Positions 36,201 through 46,990 of a stretch of DNA of 64,000 nt are shown here, one piece after another. Every line of letters starts with the position of its first letter. Position 1 is the first letter of the stretch. Source of the DNA: Vanessa cardui (Eukaryota > Arthropoda > Insecta > Lepidoptera > Nymphalidae); NCBI RefSeq assembly GCF_905220365.1, contig NC_061130.1:5835501-5899500 (forward strand), written 5' to 3'. The notes under the pieces are model-generated. The model was given only the letters and a program-made list of their open reading frames with translations, had not been told where the DNA came from and did no database searches. Position numbers and translations under genes: made by a program.

Positions 36201-39200
36201 TCTGTATATTTTAATTTTTAAATTAACAACAATACGGGCATTTTTCAAATTCGTGTATTGTAATTCTATTGCTTTTCATATACCTATGTAATATGAAAAG
36301 CAATAGAATTACTATGGAATATTGGTTTAGGAAATCTGGTAGTCGACCTACTGATTTCGTTTTATCCGTTTTCTCGTCGCTCGTCTTTGCCAGTTGATTT
36401 TAACTAATCAATTGGTAAAGCTAACCGAAAACTTGAATATAAACGATAAATAACTTTATTTCCAGTAAGACTATTCTGTGAAATCACTGCGAAACTGGAG
36501 CGTGAAATGTCAGAATTTGATATACGACATTGACTATAATAATTAATAATTATAACATTTAAGGGATACACGTATCAAAATGGCGCATCGTCGTAAGTCA
36601 GTTGTCAACATGTCACGTCAGAGATACGAAATGTCAAAATTTTAATACTTGCAAAACTATTTACATTGCCTTATGAATAACTTGTCAGTGTTTTAATCTA
36701 TTCAATGTTAACAAACATTAACCCGTATGTAATGTTTTCTCAATTTCAATTGGAATTAATCAAATCCGCAACCGTTTAGTAATGTAGGTACATTAATTTA
36801 TGTGTATTTATTATTAATAGAAAATAAAATAAATTAAGTTATAAATAGTTCTGTGTTGTCATATAAATTATTGTAAGTTAAGTAAGTGTTAATTTAATAA
36901 TAATCGTAGCAATGTAGGACTCTTGGGTTCGGCTCTGGCTGAAGTATCACTCTATTATTTATAGGCGCGTTCGATACGCAATACAAATTATTGTTTTCAA
37001 AGTATAACGTTTAGGGGAGCTCGATGTTTGTAAAACGACCCTCCGGGGTACCCCAAGCTATGTCACAGCTCAACGAAGATCACCCTTATAACTTCGACTG
37101 TAAGTTTTATTTCACTTCATAATAGAAATGATAAAATACTTTTTCGATTTACGATAGAACTGAGGTACTATTAATGCAATCTTTTGACAACTGAATTTCG
37201 ATTTGGTTGGAGCATTGTGTGCAGATAGGTCTTTATGGCAGTAAAGAGATGCTGGCACGGTTGTTTGCGTGCGGTAATTGATATGAAGTGACAGACACTG
37301 GGGGTTACTTTTTCAGCCTCCGGCCGCGGAGAGGAGTAATGTTTTGACGTTAACCGAAAGGAGATGGGTGTGATTTGAAGTGCCCTTTGTGGAATTATAC
37401 TCGCGGATGGCATATTTAATATTGACTAATGCATTTCACAGCTAATGGGGAGTCGAAATACGACAGGTGTGAGAGCTTTGCAGTGGCTTAGAAGGTGATT
37501 TTGATTCAATAGAAATATCGTTAAGCTTTATTAGTTTTATTATTAAATGTCTCCAATTAAATTTAAGTTTAATTTGTTTTTTATTTTCGAAACATTTTGT
37601 CATTATGTCATATAATGTTCGATACATGCATGTATATTTCAAATAAGTTAATTTATTAATAACTATACATTTAAATATATGAATAATAATCTCGAAGACT
37701 CATAAACTAAACCAATGACCAAAATAAGCGGTGAATGTAAATTAAATCGACATTAAAGTATCAGAGGCGGATCAGGTGGTCCATTAATAAATCAGTTCGC
37801 TAAAACCGTAATTGTAATCTCAAACAAGGCTTGCGGAGGGAGCGGCAATGTTTGTTCTAACAACATTATTACAATAAGTTCGGGTTCGGTTCGCCGCGGC
37901 GCCCGTCCGCCACTCAGCCTCACCGCGCGGTTCACACGATGCTCTCTTACTCACGACTATATTGCTTAAGGTTCGCCTCATTTTATGATCCAACCAAAAC
38001 ACAAACTTAAGAACTTTACTATCGTATCTGTTTATCTACGATGACCTCATCACATTATTTTTTAACTTAACTAAAATCATTAAATATCCGGTCTTTAATG
38101 GAAATTTTTCCAGCAAACATTAATCTACATTATGCCTTCTTTTAATATTTCCTTTAAAGTAAATTATGTATTCGATAATGAATGTACGAATTCCATTTTT
38201 GTTAATTTATTTCAGTGTAATTTCAATATTTCAATTTTAACTTGTATCAAATCAAATGATATTGATATCAATAACGCGCAGCATTTCCTCCATTAAAGGA
38301 AATTCAAAACAAGCTTAGAAATCTAATGATGGTTTTAGTATAGACGCCGCCGGCATTTTGTAGATATTCAGACGACAGGAGCTAGGCGTCGATGCGTGGA
38401 GCGCATAGCCGAGGGCGAAGTCCGACTCTCCGACATCATCTGCGTTTCTTCCCATACACATACACTAACCATTTCAAGTTACATAAATAAATAAAATCGC
38501 ATCTTGCCGATATTCATAAAATTTGATGGGGTTTGAACTCTGGCCCAGAGAAAATAAGTGCACAACAACTTTAATTTAAAATAAACATACGATATTATTA
38601 TTATACATGTATATAAATTCATTTAAAACGCAAAGGAAAATTGCAATGATTCAATATTAATAGTTTTGATCATGATAAATATGTTTTTTGTTTTTTTCGG
38701 GTGTAAATTGGAGGTGCTAACATGTCTTAAAAGTATTTTCGGTTTCTGGTATTCTAAAGAGAATTACTAATCCTGCACATTAACTCTATTTTATATGTTT
38801 TATAATAATATATGTTTACAGGTGTTGCCAATAAATTTTAATAGGTATACATCGAGAGCAATTGATCATAGACATGAAAAAAATTATCAAAATCGGTCAA
38901 CCCAGTTAAAAGATATGAAGTAACAATCATAAAAAAAATACAGACGAATTGATAACCTCCTCCTTTTTGAAGCCGCTTGAAAATATGATTAAATACGTTG
39001 TTGCAGGCCATTCGTTGTCTGAATTTTAGATTTTGGGTAGGTATGGATAAGTGAGGGTTATTTTTATGTTTATTTAAGAAATTTACATATGAGTATATAC
39101 ATAGAATCATTATGGCAAGTTTTTACTGTTATGGTTATTTGACTATGTTGGAACTGTTAATAATTACTTAGATCGTCAATAATCAATTGCTAAACGTGGA

Positions 39201-42200
39201 AAATAAGCTATGTCCCTTGTGACTGTAATAAACTGGCTCACTCGATGAGTTTGTACAAAGCCTCACAGCATTCATTTAAAAAACTATGATTTAACCTCAA
39301 AAGGTTTTCTTCCACATGATTACTTCAAAAAGAAATTTATAGAGACAAGCTTTATAAAATAAAAGTATAATATTACGTCAGGTACAATAATAAAATACTT
39401 GTATTATTGTATAATTAATAATACTTGTATTATTGTATAAGTAAGAAATAAATTTGTAATTAGGATGGTTTTTTTTAAAGCCCTTCACGTCCCCTAATAA
39501 TAGATATATCTAATAGTCTTTTTTTATATTGGTAATGAGTTATTTTTACGTTAGCCTTACATAGTATAATTTTCTTGAAATTTATTGTAAAATAATAATT
39601 CCTAAAAAAACCGAAATCGTCAATGCCAAGAAAAACCTATGCGTTTAAGCCACAAAGATAGGCTAGAATGTGTACGTAAAAGTAATATAGAAAAAAGTAG
39701 TGTTTCACTTTGGGTTGTTGAATTTGTAGCTACTTAATTCTAGCACAATGCTCCATATATCCGTGTATTGGTAAAAAAAATGGCTAGACTTTCTTTCCAA
39801 ACTTTACATTTTTCTGACTATACTTTACAGCACTAGCAGGTTAGAAATTTAACACATTTGTTTAAAGAACACATGTTTTGTCTAATAGGTCACAAATAAT
39901 TAATTAACATAATCAGTCAAAGTTATTTCATTAAATACAATTATTATTGTAGCAATAACAAGAACAAAAATATTTGTTTAAATTAATAATTAATTTAAAT
40001 AGATATTTTTAAAATAATTAATGTAAAATATTTTATTGGCTTAAAGCATTTGGAGCCTAGGCAGGTTAAATGCTTACGACACAATCTCGTTAAACCGGAA
40101 CAAAGGTGAAACTTATACACATTTACTATGCAGTTTAAAGTTTCAATAAAGCAGTGTTTGCCTCTGGTATAGCACGAGCTATTAATAACATATCAGGGTA
40201 GGTATGAATATCAGAATCACTGCAGCGCCATAATGGAATTTGGTATACTCGTATCTCGGACACGAAACAATAGCGACATTGCTCTCTATTATCCTTAAAT
40301 CTAAGTCTGAAAACAGAAGAATTTACAATAACTTGTACATAATACAATACGCTATACATAGATAATATATCATATGTTCTTCCATGTGGTATGATATAGT
40401 GTTCTTAATAACTAGCGGCCCATCGTGGCTTCGCACGAGTGGACATATAAGTATTTTTTGATTTTGACCTTTTATTTACATATATTTATATTTAATAAAT
40501 TATATACCTCTACTTTTCTTAACAATCCCTATGTCTGTTAGTGAAAACCGAATGAAAGTCCCTTTAGTAACTTTGGAGTGTATAGCGAGCATACAGACAG
40601 ACAGACGCGGTCGGACTTTGTTTTATAATATTTAGTGATAACAAGACAACCTTAAATTAATTATTAATTCATCCGCCCTATGTATTAAGCGTTCGTACGA
40701 ATAAGTCGGGGGTGTTGGTTTTATAAATTGGTATTGAATGAAAATAAACAATGAGCATTAACATCGAATAGTATGAATGGCGTTCAAAAGACGTGGGTTA
40801 GTTAATCTTGTTGCGGGAAGGCATCGACAAAACACGAGAAATGAGAAATGAGATAAGCTGAAATCATGCACCGTGCCGAGTAAGGAGCCGCCCTCGGGTC
40901 TGGCGATGGCAGCCGCCATATTTGCCGCATGAACGCCGCACAATGTCAGAGCACCCGATAAGTGCTAGAGCATCTCACTCATTTACCGAAAGTTAATAGG
41001 GCTATTGTTGGACTACCCACCGACACTTGTAATGCAATTAACTCCTACAATGGTGGTATCGTTAACGAATTAATTTTAAGCTCCCAGCTCCGATAAAATT
41101 CGGCACGCTTTAGGATTGCTCTTTGCCGCTATTGTTATCATTTAATATTTTTATTTATTGCAAAGATTTATAATGTATTGTTTTCTCATTCTCATTTCGC
41201 GTTTTTTATGACTACACTATTCTGTTTTTTTTTATGCCTACTGCAGTTACGTGCTTGCGTCTAACAAAATATTACTTATTCAATAATAGTCTTTTGTTAC
41301 CGACTATATAATTAATTATGTAAAATTTATCAAAAACGTTTAAGAAAGTATAGGAATTAATTTAGATTGAAAGAAAAATAAACAGATACAAAATATTCAT
41401 AGAAATATAAAGATGTATTTTCGCTAAGCTGTATTTCATTACATTAATAATATCGGCGTATTCCGTAGTCATGAATGAAGATCAGTTAAGGCCTTCACTG
41501 TTGTGACGTCTAACTAAGCCGCCACGACCACCCGCAGTCCGGATCCCAACGACACTTGTGAGTGGCAAGTCGAGTGGAAACGACCAAGTTTTACTGAGAA
41601 ACATCATTGATTCCAGCAAACAAAAAATTTTTTTACTCCCGGTGTTAGTTCAGTAGCGCGGTCAGTGCTGTGTAAAACTGGGTCACTCAATTGTTCATGG
41701 ATCACACACCACATTAAAATGTATTATTGATCACAACATAAGAATGAATTTTACTGGCGTTTGAATGCATTTCATATTTGAAAGAGCCATTGAAATGTAT
41801 ACGCTGTGTACTTCACACTTGATTTATTTTGTAAATATGATATTTAAATTGAATATTTTTAGTTTTTTCATTGTAACGAGAATGTTAACTATTCTACATT
41901 GTTAAATATTCTTTTATATTATCTAGATGTAAATACTTTATTAAGAATTTTATGATTTTATGGTTTTGATAAAATTATTAGGTATAAAACATAAAGATAT
42001 CTTATATTTATTTTTTTAAATATAGATATTTAGATACAAAAAAATAGAATAATGTATGCTTATAAAAAAAAGTATGAAAATTATAAGATAAGTAAAATAT
42101 GGACCAAGTATATTATGATTCTACATTTTCTTATACTTCGTTCAGCTGGTAATTAGGTATGTGTTTTTAGGGTTCCGTAGTCTACTAGAAACCCTTATAG

Positions 42201-43036
42201 TTTTGTCATGTCTGTCCGTCTGTCTGTCCTGGCTCGTTCTCCACCGTTTCTGCACCGATTGCCACGAAAACTGGTGGGGAGATGTATACTGATAATCCAA
42301 AAATTGGTTATTAAAATTATCGAAAAATAATTATTATTTTAATTTTTAATTTACATACAGAAGTGGACCAGCGTAGAAATAGAGATTGCTATATTGGCCC
42401 ATTTTATGGAACCCTTTCATGTGTCAGCGTGTCCGACACGCTCTTGGCCGATTTCTATGATTTATCTATCGAAAGTCTATCTCCTGTGTTTGTCAAACGG
42501 CTGCAGTTAGCAATAAAGAATTGAAATAAAACTTAAAAGTGTGTTCTTTTGTGTCTTAAATGTTCAAGACACAAGTTTAATTTGCTTAAACTTTGACTAA
42601 TATTATTAAATGTTTGCATTTTTGTTAATAGTGTTATTCTATAATCTCGATGTAATCAAATAATTGTATTACATATATAAATAAATAAATTGCATTTTAA
42701 AATTAATGGTTGATGCGTTATGCATTAGATGCAATTTCTGTTTAAATTGTGATATAAATGATTACATTTGTGACGTGGAATAACAATATGTTTACTCTGT
42801 GATTTATAATTGAATTTTATTTGCAGGTTTGGTTTAAGAACCGACGTGCGAAATGGCGTAAACAGAAGCGGGAGGAACAGGAGCGACTCCGTAAACTGCA
42901 AGAGGAGCGCGCCTGCAGCCGCGCCATGGTGTCAGCGCGAGCGCGCCTTTCGCCCCCTTCCCGACTACCCCCCGCGCCGCCCACGCCTCGTCCTTACACC
43001 GACGACTCCGAAGACTCTGATCTGGAAGTCGCTTAA
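17235..43036 (+). CDS. Gsc: Goosecoid homeodomain transcription factor (three coding exons)
   Basis: The coding exons join as 17235-17454, 28598-28836 and 42827-43036 (669 nt, 222 aa). The phases agree: exon 1 ends one base into a Gly codon and exon 2 ends on a codon boundary. An in-frame TGA at 17187 excludes an earlier start, and ATG 17235 is the first in frame after it. Exon 1 carries the Groucho-binding eh1/GEH motif FTIDSILA (residues 39-46). The homeodomain is residues 108-167 (KRRHRTIF...VEVWFKNRRAKWRKQKRE), with Lys at homeodomain position 50, the paired-like K50 class that binds TAATCC. The second intron falls between homeodomain positions 46 and 47. The C-tail is Pro-rich, then acidic (DDSEDSDLE). 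The protein would be a nuclear regulator, usually a repressor, in axial and foregut patterning. At 222 aa it is short for the insect family, so a further exon inside intron 1 cannot be excluded. Confidence 0.92.
19784..19811. repeat. Short 12-bp inverted repeat
   Basis: Arms CGTAATTAATAA (19784-19795) and TTATTAATTACG (19800-19811) with a 4-nt loop. AT-rich, and could be chance. Confidence 0.35.
21655..21795 (-). repeat. Dispersed repeat R4, decayed copy
   Basis: Contains GCAATGCGCCGCCAACCTTA and TTACACTGGCTCACTCACAC followed by AACACAACAATATT, the order seen in the R4 copy at 55260-55435. Confidence 0.5.
22650..22745. repeat. GC-rich repeat remnant
   Basis: The GGGCAAGTGCCCAGGGCCCC stretch with palindromic pieces is far more GC-rich than its surroundings. 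Part of the phrase (GCCCAGGGC) recurs at about 22995-23005. It resembles lepidopteran dispersed-repeat sequence. Class unknown. Confidence 0.35.
23740..23825 (-). mobile_element. Helitron-like 3'-end fragment
   Basis: Shares the terminal GCGACCTACCCCGGCTTCG, CACGGGTGCAA and TGATACTAAATATAC-AACAGAATTTG order with the complete copy at 24673-24925. The terminal C of CTAG is mutated, and the homology fades after about 80 bp. Confidence 0.55.
24160..24500 (+). repeat. Dispersed repeat R1, best copy
   Basis: Begins ACCGACTTCCAAAAGGAGGA, then ATCAATTCGTCTGTA, a long T tract (24200-24226), ATGTTTGTTACCTCATAAC, ACTGGGTGGACCGATTTTGA and CCCGTGGGGTCCCA. Related pieces are at 12585-12790 (+) and 38876-38990 (-). 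A widespread lepidopteran repeat whose class I leave open. Confidence 0.55.
24673..24925 (-). mobile_element. Non-autonomous Helitron-like element
   Basis: Read on the minus strand it begins TCACTACATAGTATAAAACA after host A and ends with a GC-rich hairpin (CCCGTGCGAAGCCGGGG) a few bases before CTAG, followed by host T. The A|TC...CTAG|T boundaries, the 3' hairpin and the lack of a target duplication are Helitron hallmarks. It has no coding capacity at 253 bp. A shorter copy is at 40412-40638. Confidence 0.7.
25361..25780. mobile_element. Long palindromic MITE, 135-bp arms
   Basis: The left arm (25361-25495) and right arm (25646-25780) are near-perfect reverse complements, from TAATTGCGTATTCAACATAT and TTAGAGTCTTCCTAAGTTAA inward to GGTGTCAGCCA. 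The unpaired centre is about 150 bp. Such a structure indicates a foldback MITE; a transcript of it could form long double-stranded RNA. Confidence 0.8.
26815..27118 (-). mobile_element. tRNA-derived SINE with 14-bp target-site duplication
   Basis: A complete reversed copy with a (CAA)n tail end at 26815 and an A-box-like head (TCTAACCACTGGGCCATCTC) near 27110; the GGGTTTGAACCCGCAA segment contains a B-box-like sequence. It is flanked by the identical 14-mer ATATATATCTGTCT at 26801-26814 and 27119-27132, which is direct evidence of retroposition. Confidence 0.85.
27977..28247 (+). mobile_element. Helitron-like element, second family
   Basis: Begins TCTGATATAATAAAATTGGA, continues through TTTGTAATATTAAAATAGCC and GGAACGGCTGGACCGATTTT, and ends GCGGGCACAGCTAG followed by T. 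The 3' end fits CTAG|T; the 5' flank is T and not A. It sits about 350 bp upstream of goosecoid exon 2. The 5' half matches the truncated copy at 3790-3975. Confidence 0.6.
28598..28836 (+). CDS. Gsc: Goosecoid coding exon 2 (N-terminal three quarters of homeodomain)
   Basis: Starts after CGGGCAG and completes the Gly codon begun in exon 1. It codes for a Gly/Ala/Tyr-rich linker (SAGGYAGLYGGYAAAALAG), a basic stretch (KRKRRHR) and homeodomain positions 1-46, ending VDLKEERVE|GTATGT. A second in-phase acceptor (GTGTAG, AG at 28602-28603) lies six bases downstream and could remove two residues. Confidence 0.92.
31349..31646 (+). mobile_element. tRNA-derived SINE, full length
   Basis: Head GTCGAGATGGCCCAGTGGTT (A-box-like), then AACGCGTGCATCTTAACCGA and GCGGTTTCAAACCCAAGC (B-box-like). 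The body AACATCGTGAGGAAACCTGC follows, and the end is AGCCCAGTAGTGGGAATTTA plus a short tail. No clear target duplication remains. Confidence 0.75.
34885..35110 (+). promoter_or_regulatory. GC-rich island with TATA-like box in goosecoid intron 2
   Basis: A GC-rich block with a GGGCGTGTC segment and several CG dinucleotides contains CTATAAAAGAG (TATAAAAG at 34969-34976), followed about 30 bp later by CGCTCGCAATGTGTTAC. No repeat identity is seen. It could be an enhancer or an alternative/non-coding promoter. No convincing coding exon follows it. Confidence 0.3.
35840..36005 (+). repeat. Dispersed repeat R4, well-preserved copy
   Basis: Contains ACACAAGGGACATAACATCT, AGCTCCCATGGTTGGTGGTG and CATTGG, then GGCGGTGACCAGCACTTATC, CATCAGG and GTCCGTCTACC before an AT tail. 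The copy at 53280-53420 shares the second half and the copy at 55260-55435 (-) shares most of it. Confidence 0.6.
36260..36312. repeat. Perfect 22-bp hairpin with 9-nt loop
   Basis: Arm 36260-36281 (GTAATTCTATTGCTTTTCAT plus AT) and arm 36291-36312 are exact reverse complements around ACCTATGTA. The pairing continues weakly beyond one mismatch on the outside. Stem length and loop are in the range of a small hairpin RNA, but a palindromic DNA insertion is equally possible. Confidence 0.6.
38876..38990 (-). repeat. Dispersed repeat R1, partial copy
   Basis: Reverse of the 24160 copy: ATTATCAAAATCGGTCAACC, CAGTTAAAAGATATGAAGTA, an A tract, ACAGACGAATTGATAACCTC and CTCCTTTTTGAAG. Confidence 0.55.
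39395..39439. repeat. Two-copy direct repeat, 26-bp period
   Basis: The 19-mer ATACTTGTATTATTGTATA occurs identically at 39395-39413 and 39421-39439. Confidence 0.6.
40412..40638 (-). mobile_element. Non-autonomous Helitron-like element, shorter copy
   Basis: On the minus strand it begins TCACTAAATATTATAAAACA after host A and ends CTAG before host T, with the ACTCGTGCGAAGCCACGATG hairpin region decayed. It has the same family and boundary rule as the copy at 24673-24925. An internal GACAGACAGAC-type tract is present near 40595. Confidence 0.65.
42168..42465 (+). repeat. Lepidopteran GGTTCCGTAG dispersed repeat
   Basis: Starts AGGGTTCCGTAGTCTACTAG, continues ACCCTTATAGTTTTGTCATG, GTCTGTCCGTCTGTCTGTCC and CACCGATTGCCACGAAAACT, and closes with TGGAACCCTTTCATGTGTC and GTCCGACACGCTCTTGGCCG. 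I recognise this as a common lepidopteran repeat. Class not assigned. Confidence 0.5.
42827..43036 (+). CDS. Gsc: Goosecoid coding exon 3 (recognition helix and C-tail)
   Basis: Follows TTTGCAG and codes for VWFKNRRAKWRKQKREEQER (homeodomain positions 47-60 and beyond), a Leu/Arg/Glu helix extension, a Ser/Pro/Arg segment and an acidic end before TAA at 43034. The recognition helix carries Lys at position 50. A 3' UTR follows; the first plausible poly(A) signal I see is ATTAAA at 43644-43649. Confidence 0.93.
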   Translation, partial: VWFKNRRAKWRKQKREEQERLRKLQEERACSRAMVSARARLSPPSRLPPAPPTPRPYTDDSEDSDLEVA

Positions 43037-46000
43037 GTGCTTGTGTTATAAGATATAGTGAACTTAAAAGTGCAAGAATTTGTAAGTGAATCGGTGTCAT
43101 TAATAATATCATATTTAAATATGGAATATACTTTAAAACAAAGTGCACAAACGTTTAGCAATAAGGACTCGACATGACTTCGTAATAATAACATTTTGAT
43201 TACTGAAGTAATTGTTATATAACTAAATTAATTAGATTTATAAAATTCTCGTATCTTCTAGAGTGTATCTATAGATATATAAGTATTTATAAGTTATTTT
43301 ATGATTGTAGTGTAAATGTATCTAGTTAAATGGACAAGTACCTATCTACTCGTATCGCAAGCTTTGATGTCTTGAAATTGTAATATAGTAAATATATTCT
43401 AAGTTGTATATTTCTTCTTGCATCTGGATATGTAAGTGGTAGGTACCCGTATATTTACTTGTATTTGTCTCATCTCATCGTTTCCACGGTTATATTTGAT
43501 GCTATTGTAAAATTACATTTGAATTTGTTTACACATTTATTTTCAAGGCAAAAAAATTATCGCTGATTGTTTTCTTTATGTAATATTTCCATTACATGAA
43601 TATAGCACATCTCAATCACTCGAATTCCAGTGAGAAATGTAACATTAAAACCGATAATACATGAACCTTGGATCATTAATGCCAAATAATTGATTTTTAG
43701 ATATTTATCTCAATTAAATGCTCTTCTTCAAAGATTTGAAGCTGACAGAGTTACTTTCACATTTATATTATTAATATAGATAAAAGAGGATAACACGTGC
43801 GCTGAAAGCTATAAAACGTGATTGAGGTGTGCAATAGCGTCAATATTTGTCTATTTTCGTCTTAAGTAAGTTCAAGTAGAGTTATAAATTTTTATTGGTC
43901 ATAATATTATATCAACTACCCGCTTCATGCAATAAGAATCTATGAAATATACCTTACTATTGGCAATATATTCTAAAATAATAAATAAATAATCAATAAG
44001 AATGAACGTTTTTCATTAGGCTTTGTTTTATATTTCGGATTTATAACACACTAACAGTCTAATTAAATTTATTTGTCATCTATTACTTTCGCGTTAGTTT
44101 AACTTTGATGACCTCATTCCAGAAAGATTCATGTTTAAAGTTATAACGCATGCGGCATGACTGACCTAAGAACGCATACGACACAAACAAGAAAACCATT
44201 ACTTTTTAAAATAGTTATTCAGATTAATAATTCTATAACAAACGTGATACAATTATAGGTATTGTTAGATGTAAAACAAATAAATTAAAATGATTTAGGA
44301 AATACTGATGGACGCGTTGAACTCTAATATAATATAGGTAACATTTTAATATTTTTTTTAATATAATATTCAAAAATCTCCTTTTTTTACCTATAAAATT
44401 AATTAAATTGTAGTATATCATACAGATAATTTATATCGTAAAACATTTATATTACGAGTTTTATTTAATTATTCGTTATTTGCTCGCACTGGTTCCATTC
44501 ACATGGGATGAAACTGGGAGAAAAATGATGCTAGCTTTTTTGGAAACCCGCTCCACAATTCTTGGGAATGCTTTAACTTCTAGTTTGGTTTTTAAAACAT
44601 ATGACCTTAGGAAAGGCGATTACAAAAAACAAAATATTTTCTCTTCGTCAGCTTTCTCCGAAACCAGAGGTTGGACTGGCTTGGTTTTGATAAATGTACC
44701 GGAACCACTCAGCAATGAAATTTATTATTTTTTTATCACTATTACATTTTTAGTACAATTGCAATTAGAATTAAATCGTTTTAAACTCCTTACCTCATTA
44801 GCTTACGAGTAATTCCTCGACAGTCAATTGATTCTGGAATAAAACTGAAGAAACAAAAGAAGACATCGCGCTCTCAGAAAGTGTCAGACTAACTGACTAA
44901 GCAGGATCCTTATGTAACAATAATTACAGTATAAGCCGTAAGCGTTACTAATGAATGAAGACAAAAATGCCTTCATTTAGAAAATGCCAGGAACACAAAA
45001 TAATTTGCATTATCATCTTGCCTATATCGAGATGTTGGGGATCTATGTTTGACAGGTACATTTAGTATGATAAGTAACTATTACTGAAAAGCTGAAATTA
45101 GATGGCTTAAATTATATAATGTAGAGGTAGATTGCGAAGTTTCTCAATTTATGTAACGAATAACATACTGTCTTGTAGATAATTGGGGAAAACTTTGATG
45201 AATCGATCGTTATTACTGACAAACGATATGTACGTACTGCGTATAAATGCATTTATTGATATTATTGATGTCGCTTTAGTGGTTAGCAAATGCAGCAACA
45301 TTATTTTTTTATCTATATCAATAAAATACACCGAATTAATAGGAACACGATATCCTAATAGCTTTTTACCTCAAAATTATTTTTTTCTTTCTTTTTCCTC
45401 CTTTCTGTCTTGTTGTTTTCACGTAGGTACCCTAACGGAATATATTAAGGATTTGAAAAAAATATTTAAATTTATTTAATGTTGCGGTTGTTTTCTTACA
45501 GTATATTTGAGACTGATATACATTTTTTTATTATTAAATGCGTAAATACATTATATTTAGCTTTAGTTACGTATACGCGGATATTTGAAAAACTTCTTAT
45601 TATATGTTACATAGTTTGTGTAGGTACTTATAGATTATTTTTTGAGATTCTATTTTCTCACGAATTTTGAGAATAATGTTTTCAGCTTATTGTACAAGCA
45701 CAAATTGTATATACTCAAGTGTCAGAATTGTACCTGATTCATTCACATGTGTCAGATTTGGACCCGCTATCTTCTGTTGGGATTCATGATTCATAAGGAA
45801 AATATGCTCCATTACAAGATATATTGGAATAAGTACTAAATTACGTAAGTTGATATATTAAATAATATTTCCATGTAACTTTACATATTAATCACACTGA
45901 CACTGTCAAATCGGTCTGATCCCTGCATACAAATGATGGGGAAAACCACGATTGGCTGCGTGACCTTGTACATACCATTATTATTCAGTATCGGACTATA

Positions 46001-46046
46001 TTGTATCATGATCCTCAAATAGTAATGATATGAGCGATTATGTTCG

Positions 46047-46090
46047 ACATTATTAGCTTATAACATGTCAATGTTATAAGCTATTAATGT
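46047..46090. repeat. 20-bp inverted repeat with 4-nt loop
   Basis: Arms 46047-46066 and 46071-46090 are reverse complements with one mismatch around GTCA (ACATTATTAGCTTATAACAT against ATGTTATAAGCTATTAATGT). Confidence 0.6.
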
Positions 46091-46584
46091 TGTCATCTGA
46101 GTTTATGCCATTAAAACTCCTAAGAAAGAATTGTAGTCAAATTCTTAGCTTATGTACGACACCAAACAAAAACTTTTACTAAATTTTTAATCAATATGAG
46201 GTTTCATTTACAGACTTTTGCTTTCGTACCCTTTTTAGTATTAATTGTATTATACAAATAGTTTTGATAGCTATGTTACACTTATAATACACCGTGACAC
46301 AAACGCTATATAAAATTAATTTGATAAACATTAGAAAAATAGAGGAGATTAATATGCAGAATTAATACTTTCAGAATAAATACATTAAGGTCGATATCGT
46401 AATCGTATATTTAATTTTCTCGTTGAATTTCAATTCCGATCCTCTGGGCTAAGAAGAAATTAGCCCTGTCACCAGTGCAGGCCATTACACGAGGTGTTGA
46501 ACTTTTGATGTAGCTTTTTGCACCACTACTCCAAGGGCCAAGTGTTTCTTTGATTTTGATTAAAAGCAATGAGTCTTTAATGAA

Positions 46585-46990
46585 TTTACCAATTGGCTAA
46601 GTAGGCTGGAGCCTAGGGCGGCAGTTTTAACGGGGCGGCAGATTTAGCCCAAGTATTTTTTTTTTTTTTAGAAATAAAAAACAATGTTATAATTATTTGT
46701 ATACACATTACGTATTCCGTATACTCGTCACTACATAGAGGGTTGCAAAAATTATCTAGTAACTCACAACAATATCACCTATTTCACAATCATACATGCA
46801 TACAATAACGAGAAAAAGCCTATGTAATGAGGACTATAAAACACAAATCTCAAAGTTGCCATTTCAGAATAGATTAAATTATTAATTGATATGATTGTGA
46901 ACTAAACTAACGTATTGAATTTAAAAAATCAGTAGGGGCGGCAAAAATTGAATAGCCTACTAGCGGCAAATTTGTAAATCCGCCTCTGAC
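46585..46990. repeat. Dispersed repeat with GGCGGCA phrases
   Basis: Opens AGGCTGGAGCCTAGGGCGGC and closes AGTAGGGGCGGCAAAAATTG...GCGGCAAATTTGTAAATCCG. The GC-rich ends around an AT-rich core are atypical of the surroundings and resemble lepidopteran repeat sequence. No open frame. Confidence 0.35.

Larger units (their letters stand above)
28837..42826 (+). other. Goosecoid intron 2 (14.0 kb)
   Basis: Lies between donor GTATGT and acceptor TTTGCAG, inside the homeobox. Repeats listed separately occupy part of it: a SINE at 31349, R4 at 35840, R1 at 38876, a Helitron-like copy at 40412 and the GGTTCCGTAG repeat at 42168. GC-rich islands at about 30040-30160, 31965-32110, 33585-33660, 34320-34400, 34885-35110, 37010-37100, 37765-37960, 38340-38460, 40870-40960 and 41505-41600 are not recognisable as repeats and are the best candidates for conserved cis-regulatory DNA. 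Confidence 0.7.

Noticed and set aside
45183..45670. Two consecutive plus-strand frames of 98 and 63 codons
   Set aside because: Phe/Ile/Tyr-biased composition typical of chance frames in AT-rich DNA, and no recognisable protein sequence.
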